From: Polychytrium aggregatum | Lineage: Eukaryota > Chytridiomycota > Chytridiomycetes > Polychytriales | NCBI RefSeq assembly: GCF_025602895.1 | Contig: NW_026516496.1 | Location: 1-30,240 of the forward strand | DNA length: 30,240 bases | Direction of reading: 5' to 3' | Position numbers and translations under genes: made by a program | Shown: one piece after another, positions 26,959-30,240 of the stretch | Position numbering within the stretch: position 1 is the stretch's first letter | How the letters are laid out: every line of letters begins with the position of its first letter | The notes under the pieces: generated by a model | Database searches by the model: none | The model's input: only the letters and a program-made list of their open reading frames with translations | Told to the model about the DNA's origin: nothing

Positions 26959-27748
26959 TGTTAGAGTCCAAGGGGACTCAACGGCAAAAGAAGAAGTGAG
27001 CTCGAAGTGAGCTCAGGGAAAGCAAGGGTAGAGTCCGAAGTGGACTCGGAGAGGGAGCGAGGGAAGCAAAGATCCGTTCAAGATAAGACTTGTCTCGAAA
27101 TGAGACGTGAGGAACACTCAGAGAATAAAGTAGAAGGCACTTTATTTAGTCCTATTTTGAACGCTAAGGTTCGACTACACATCGCGGGGGTCAGGCTATT
27201 TATAGACAAGTCCGGACTTGGCAGCGAAGGGCGGCCAAGGGAGGGAAAAGTGGGCGATCGAGCAGGGCGAAGGGGGCGATGCACGAACGAGGGCCGAGAA
27301 GGACCACCGAGACAGGCAGAGAACCAAAGCGAGAGAGGCGCAAGCAAAAGCGAAGCACCTGGCAGGAGAAACGTGCAAAGGCGAAGCAATGTGACTCAAC
27401 GTCCAAGAAGCGGATTGGTCAAGTATAAGGTTGGGGCAAATGCATGCGAGATGAACAAGAGATCGGGGCGGTCAGGCAGGTCATGAGTCACCGGTGGGGG
27501 GACACATGACCGGCAGCCGAATTGCAACCAATCGCAGCAAGGCGCGTGCACAAACAAACCGGCGCGTGCGAAGAAGACAAAGGAAGCGGAGCAGCGCGGG
27601 AAAACGGAAGTGCGGAAGGAGCGGAAAAGACAGGCAAAAGGCGGAAAATCGGAGGGGAACTGCAAGGCTACACACAAACAAACAGAAAGGCAAAAGAATA
27701 GCCAAGTGTGCAGTCAAAGTGGAGAACAAGCAGGAGCTATCCCTAACA
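26959..27748 (-). repeat. 5' LTR of B' (minus-strand element)
   Basis: This 790-bp LTR lacks one A near 26971 compared with B and the other B' LTR. It is otherwise the same as the B' 3' LTR except for that copy's three extra bases. CTCTG follows it. Confidence 0.94.
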
Positions 27749-28346
27749 CTCTGCCACGGAGAGGGTTGAACATCTCCAGCGGAACCTGGCACTGTTGAAG
27801 GAGAATCTTGAGAAGGCAAAGTCTGACTACAAGCACTTCTCAGATCTCCGGAGGTCCCAGGCTCCCGACTTGCGTCCGGGCGATCAAGTCTGGGTGCTGA
27901 CTCGTAACATCAGCACCACTCGCCCAAGCAAGAAGCTGGATTACCAGAGGATTGGACCATTCACCATCCTCGAGGCCGTCGGGACATTGGCTTTCCGCCT
28001 GGACTTGCCAAAGGACATAAAGGTGCACCCGGTGTTCCATGTGTCTCTTCTTGAGCCCTACAAGAAGAACTCGCTTCCGGGTCGGGTGCAAGCGCCGCCC
28101 CCTGCGGTGGTCATCGATGGGAACTTGGAGTGGGAGGTCGAAGAGATCTTAGACTCCAAGTTCGTGCGCGGAAAGCTGCACTATCTCATCGATTGGAAAG
28201 GCTACCCGGTCACCGATCGAAGTTGGGAGCCCGCCGACATTGTCTTTGCCCCAACGGTGGCCGCGGAGTACCACCGACGCTACCCAGACAAGCCTGGCCC
28301 CAGGAGAACTCAAGATGGAACACGCCGTAGTTTAAGGAGGAGATAG
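27749..28346 (+). pseudogene. pol: Element A pol, segment 4: integrase C-terminus and chromodomain
   Basis: Joined across the CTCTG duplication the frame reads PSATERVEHLQRNL. Then come PGDQVWVLTRNI, the GPF motif (KLDYQRIGPFTIL), HPVFHVSLLEPY and a chromodomain from about 28124 (WEVEEILDSKFVRGKLHYL, WKGYPVTDRSWEP) ending in a basic tail RRSLRRR. TAG at 28344-28346 directly abuts the 3' LTR. The segment is intact and lost from A only because of the insertions. Confidence 0.9.
28334..28346 (+). promoter_or_regulatory. Polypurine tract of A
   Basis: AAGGAGGAGATAG directly precedes the 3' LTR and encodes the last residues and stop of pol, the same arrangement as in C. Confidence 0.75.
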
Positions 28347-28765
28347 TGTGATGACCAGCATCACAACGGACCAATGAGATTGTCCCGCATGCTCTCGCCC
28401 TCCGCACCAATCATGAGTCCCCACGTGTTTGTTTGCCCCCATGCATGAGCACGCGCCGTTGCCACCCGCGTCTACTGGTTTCCTGCCTCCCCCACCGCTC
28501 GGCACATGTCCCCGGGCTGTGCCAAGCCTCTCTCGCTTGCACACCAGCCACTCTCGCACCCCCTTCTCGCTTCTCTGTGATGCTCCACCCTTCTCGCCCA
28601 CTTTTGCCCCTCGACCTTCTCCCGGTCTATAAATAGCCCTGCATGTCTGAGCCTATGTTGAACACCAGTTCGAACAAAACTTGTTCTTTGGTGTTCGGGG
28701 CTAAAAGCTAATAAAGCTCATACCAAGCACTTGGTCTTCGTCCTTGCGCTTGTTCACTCCTTACA
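28347..28765 (+). repeat. 3' LTR of element A
   Basis: This 419-bp copy differs from the 5' LTR by a G for T near 28397 and a T for C near the end (TTACA instead of TCACA). It is followed by CTTTGT, the same six bases that follow the 5' LTR. Confidence 0.93.
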
Positions 28766-29077
28766 CTTTGTAGGAGATGGTATCTCCGACGCTGTGCTGC
28801 GCGTACTGCGCGTACTGCGCGGCGCAGTGGGTCGTGACCTGTGCTGCGCTTTGCGTTTTCACGCACCGCAGGCAGGCCACCGCAGGGTATACCTGCGGGT
28901 TGCCCCCGTTCCCCCCGTTTGTCTGGAGTTCGGTTTTATCGTGAATAAACGTAAGTGCTCCCCGAGCTCACCCGTCCGCTAGAGTAGCCTAGCACCGCCC
29001 TGTTCTGCCCCGTCCTGTCTTGTCTTGTACCCCCTCCCTCCCCGTCTTGCCCCAACGTCCCAGTAGTGGACGTTACA
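28766..29077 (+). repeat. Probable right part of the 5' LTR of element D
   Basis: About 310 bases lie between the A LTR and a likely primer site. They end in ACGTTACA, an LTR-like end, and contain AATAAA near 28942. Other structure: a hairpin GGAGAT/ATCTCC (28773-28787), a 9-bp tandem repeat CTGCGCGTA (~28798-28820), a 7-bp inverted repeat CCGCAGG/CCTGCGG near 28880-28900, and AACGTCC/GGACGTT just before the end. No start of this LTR is visible, so it is truncated by the junction with A. No protein-coding signal is seen. Confidence 0.5.
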
Positions 29078-29089
29078 TGGTAGCATCGG
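29078..29089 (+). promoter_or_regulatory. Probable tRNA-type primer-binding site of D
   Basis: TGGTAGCATCGG directly follows the LTR-like end. It starts with TGG, complementary to a tRNA CCA tail, and its first seven bases match the start of the initiator-Met-tRNA primer sites used by yeast Ty1/Ty3. No complementary partner is present upstream, unlike A, B and C. Confidence 0.5.
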
Positions 29090-29200
29090 AAATCCTCGTC
29101 TTGTTTTCGTCCTGTTTGTCCTCTTTCTAGATCCTCAAGCTGGATCCCGCCTCTCTTGCCGACCGACTCTCCTCTCTGTCCCTGAAACCCTGCCCCTGCC

Positions 29201-30024
29201 ATGAGCAACCCCCGCCCACTTCCGGAAGCCTTCCTCAAGACCTTCCGTGCCCCAGTGTTTACTGGGAAGAGCCGCTCCTCCTCGGTGGAGGACTGGCTGC
29301 AGCAACTCGAGGACTACCTCGATGCTGCCCAAGTCGCCCCCACCCACCACATCGTCGCCGCCAAGCTCTGCTTAAAGGACCAGGCGTACCGTTGGTACCG
29401 CCGCCAAGGGTTCGACGAGCAGAGCGAAGGTGTGTTTGACGACTTCAAGGACCGCCTCCGTTGCCGCTTCGGCAGCCCCAATGCTGAACTCATTGCCCGT
29501 GACAAGCTATACTCTCTCGTGCAGCGTGGTTCTGTGACCCGCTACATCGAGGAGTTTGAAGACCTCTCCTCCCAGATTGAGGAGCTGGGCTCTGCTGATG
29601 CGATGTACCTCTTCCAGAAGGGCCTCAAGCCCAAGATCAGAGAGTACATCGCCAGCAACCCTGATGCCCGCAAGTCCCTGGACGTGATGATGGACGTTGC
29701 CGAGAACCTCGACAACGTCCAGTACCATGGCCGCCAGTTCTACCCGCAGCTGGCAGGCGGCCATCGGTCTCATCACGTCCCAGCCCGTCCGCCTCGCCCG
29801 GCCCCGCCCGCAAGACCCATGCCTGAGCCCATGGACGTTGACGTCAACGCCATGGAGGCTCGTGGCCCTCCCCGCTCCCGGTTCCAGCAAGCTGCCACTG
29901 TCTCCCCCAAGGACAGACAGAAGCAGGAGGACCTCCGCCATGGTTTCCTGCTTCTTCTGTCACCGACCGGGACACCCAGGCCAAGGAGTGCCCCATGAAG
30001 TCGGGAAACGGCCGACCCTACTAG
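29201..30024 (+). pseudogene. gag: Element D Gag, zinc knuckle split over three frames
   Basis: The ATG at 29201 (TGCCATGAG) opens a frame with a capsid-type domain (residues ~10-170; SVEDWLQQLEDYLDAA, YRWYRRQGF, YLFQKGLKPKIREYI) and PMDVDV (~208). The CCHC knuckle follows but is split: CFFCHRPGH is read in the next frame from 29949, after an apparent extra base at 29943-29948, and QAKECP in the third frame from 29977, after an extra C at 29975-29977. That third frame ends at TAG 30022-30024. Both extra bases sit in short homopolymers (TTT, CCC), so sequencing error is as likely as decay. Read as written, the protein runs to 29998 without a knuckle. Confidence 0.8.
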
Positions 30025-30046
30025 GTGGCTCTGGAGCCCTAGTAGG
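30003..30046 (+). promoter_or_regulatory. Predicted -1 ribosomal frameshift signal of D
   Basis: GGGAAAC (30003-30009) is in phase with the third gag frame (GGA, AAC). After 7 nt, CCTACTAG (30017-30024) pairs with CTAGTAGG (30039-30046); inside, after a 2-nt bulge, GGCT pairs with AGCC. The gag stop TAG is the end of the left arm. The apical CTCTGGAG (30029-30036) is also perfectly complementary to CTCCAGAG at 30086-30093. Confidence 0.65.
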
Positions 30047-30240
30047 AGACCAACCGCCGTGGATTGCTCAATGCAGTCCACGCGTCTCCAGAGGAAGTTC
30101 ACCTCGCCCCCTCCCCCGAAGGAGAAAACAAACCAAGTGTTGTGCGTCGTGCGAGAGGTGCATGGTGGCGCAAGCAGCCTGCCTCTCCACGAACGTGAAG
30201 AGAAAACCAAAATTGAAAACCAAAACAAAAAAGAAAATCA
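30006..30240 (+). CDS. pol: Start of element D Pol, in the -1 frame, truncated by the window end
   Basis: The frame entered by a -1 slip at 30003-30009 is open to the end of the window (about 78 codons). No protease motif is reached. The segment is basic and Lys-rich at its end. Another strong fold lies inside it: GGAGAC (30045-30050) with GTCTCC (30084-30089), enclosing CGTGGATTGC/GCAGTCCACG (30058-30067 with 30073-30082, one G-U). Calling it pol rests on frame and position only. Confidence 0.4.

Larger units (their letters stand above)
21337..27748 (-). mobile_element. Element B': second copy of family B, opposite strand, frameshifted pol
   Basis: This 6,412-bp copy of B is inserted in antisense orientation in the integrase region of A. 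Gag appears identical to that of B and pol shows few substitutions, but pol is broken by about eight single-base indels. The two LTRs (794 and 790 bp) differ by four single-base indels and by no substitution that I could see, while both share several substitutions not in B's LTRs. So B and B' are separate insertions of close relatives. Confidence 0.93.
3517..28765 (+). mobile_element. Element A: Ty3/Gypsy chromodomain LTR retrotransposon, split by three nested insertions
   Basis: Two 419-bp LTRs in direct orientation (3517-3935 and 28347-28765) bound this element. Its gag is intact. Its pol is interrupted three times, each time by a complete element flanked by a 5-bp duplication: B at 5338, C at 13473 and B' at 21336. 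Removing each insertion with one TSD copy leaves about 6,073 bp, a normal size for the family. The two LTRs differ at two positions I could see, both substitutions, whereas the B pair and the C pair look identical; this fits A being the oldest layer. The bases outside the LTRs do not match (TCGAG on the left, CTTTG on the right), so no target duplication supports a simple single insertion. Confidence 0.92.

Noticed and set aside
3517..28765. Signs of repeat-induced point mutation
   Set aside because: Element copies are G/C-rich with intact frames and near-identical LTRs; no clustered C-to-T decay is visible.
29949..30003. Programmed +1 frameshifting in the D gag
   Set aside because: Two +1 shifts would be needed inside one zinc knuckle, which makes no functional sense; homopolymer errors or mutations are simpler.

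Overview
The window looks like a repeat-rich (transposon-nested) piece of a fungal nuclear genome. I infer a fungus, perhaps a basidiomycete, from three things: chromodomain Ty3/Gypsy elements with 5-bp target duplications, Gag proteins carrying a PMDL/PMDV/PMQV-type motif before the zinc knuckle, and strong C/G bias at third codon positions. The species cannot be fixed from the sequence. No rRNA, tRNA gene, CRISPR array or bacterial-type operon is visible.

Layout. Positions 1-589 hold the 3' end of a coding region resembling the C-terminal part of D5/P4-like viral or phage helicase-primases. Positions 590-2349 are non-coding and contain a 20-bp minisatellite at 2104-2241. A Cys-containing unknown ORF starts at 2350 and is cut at 3516 by an LTR. 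From 3517 to 28765 lies one Ty3/Gypsy element (element A), shattered by three later full-length insertions: B (5339-11745, + strand, TSD GCTAG), C (13474-19815, + strand, TSD GCTTC) and B' (21337-27748, - strand, TSD CTCTG, near-identical to B). Without the insertions and their duplicated TSDs, A is about 6.07 kb and its gag and pol frames are otherwise open. To the right (28766-30240) is the start of a fourth element, D: a partial LTR, a tRNA-type primer site, a gag with two 1-nt shifts, and the beginning of pol.

How the elements work. A, B and C share one architecture. Each LTR has a TATA-like box. A 9-12 nt stretch 39-40 nt downstream of it is exactly complementary to the sequence just after the 5' LTR, which is the arrangement of Tf1/sushi-type self-primed reverse transcription. 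Gag is followed by pol in the -1 frame (protease, RT, RNase H, DD35E integrase, GPF motif, chromodomain). A polypurine tract abuts the 3' LTR.

The most interesting signal is at the gag/pol junction of all four element types. Each has an in-phase slippery-type heptamer (GGGAAAC, GGGAAAT, GGAAAAC, GGGAAAC), a 5-8 nt spacer, and a stem-loop that contains or overlaps the gag stop codon. Other notable points are an array of five 5-nt-loop hairpins in the B LTR, non-canonical zinc-knuckle and protease motifs in B, an indel-only divergence pattern in B' that suggests residual assembly error, and mismatched flanks around A.
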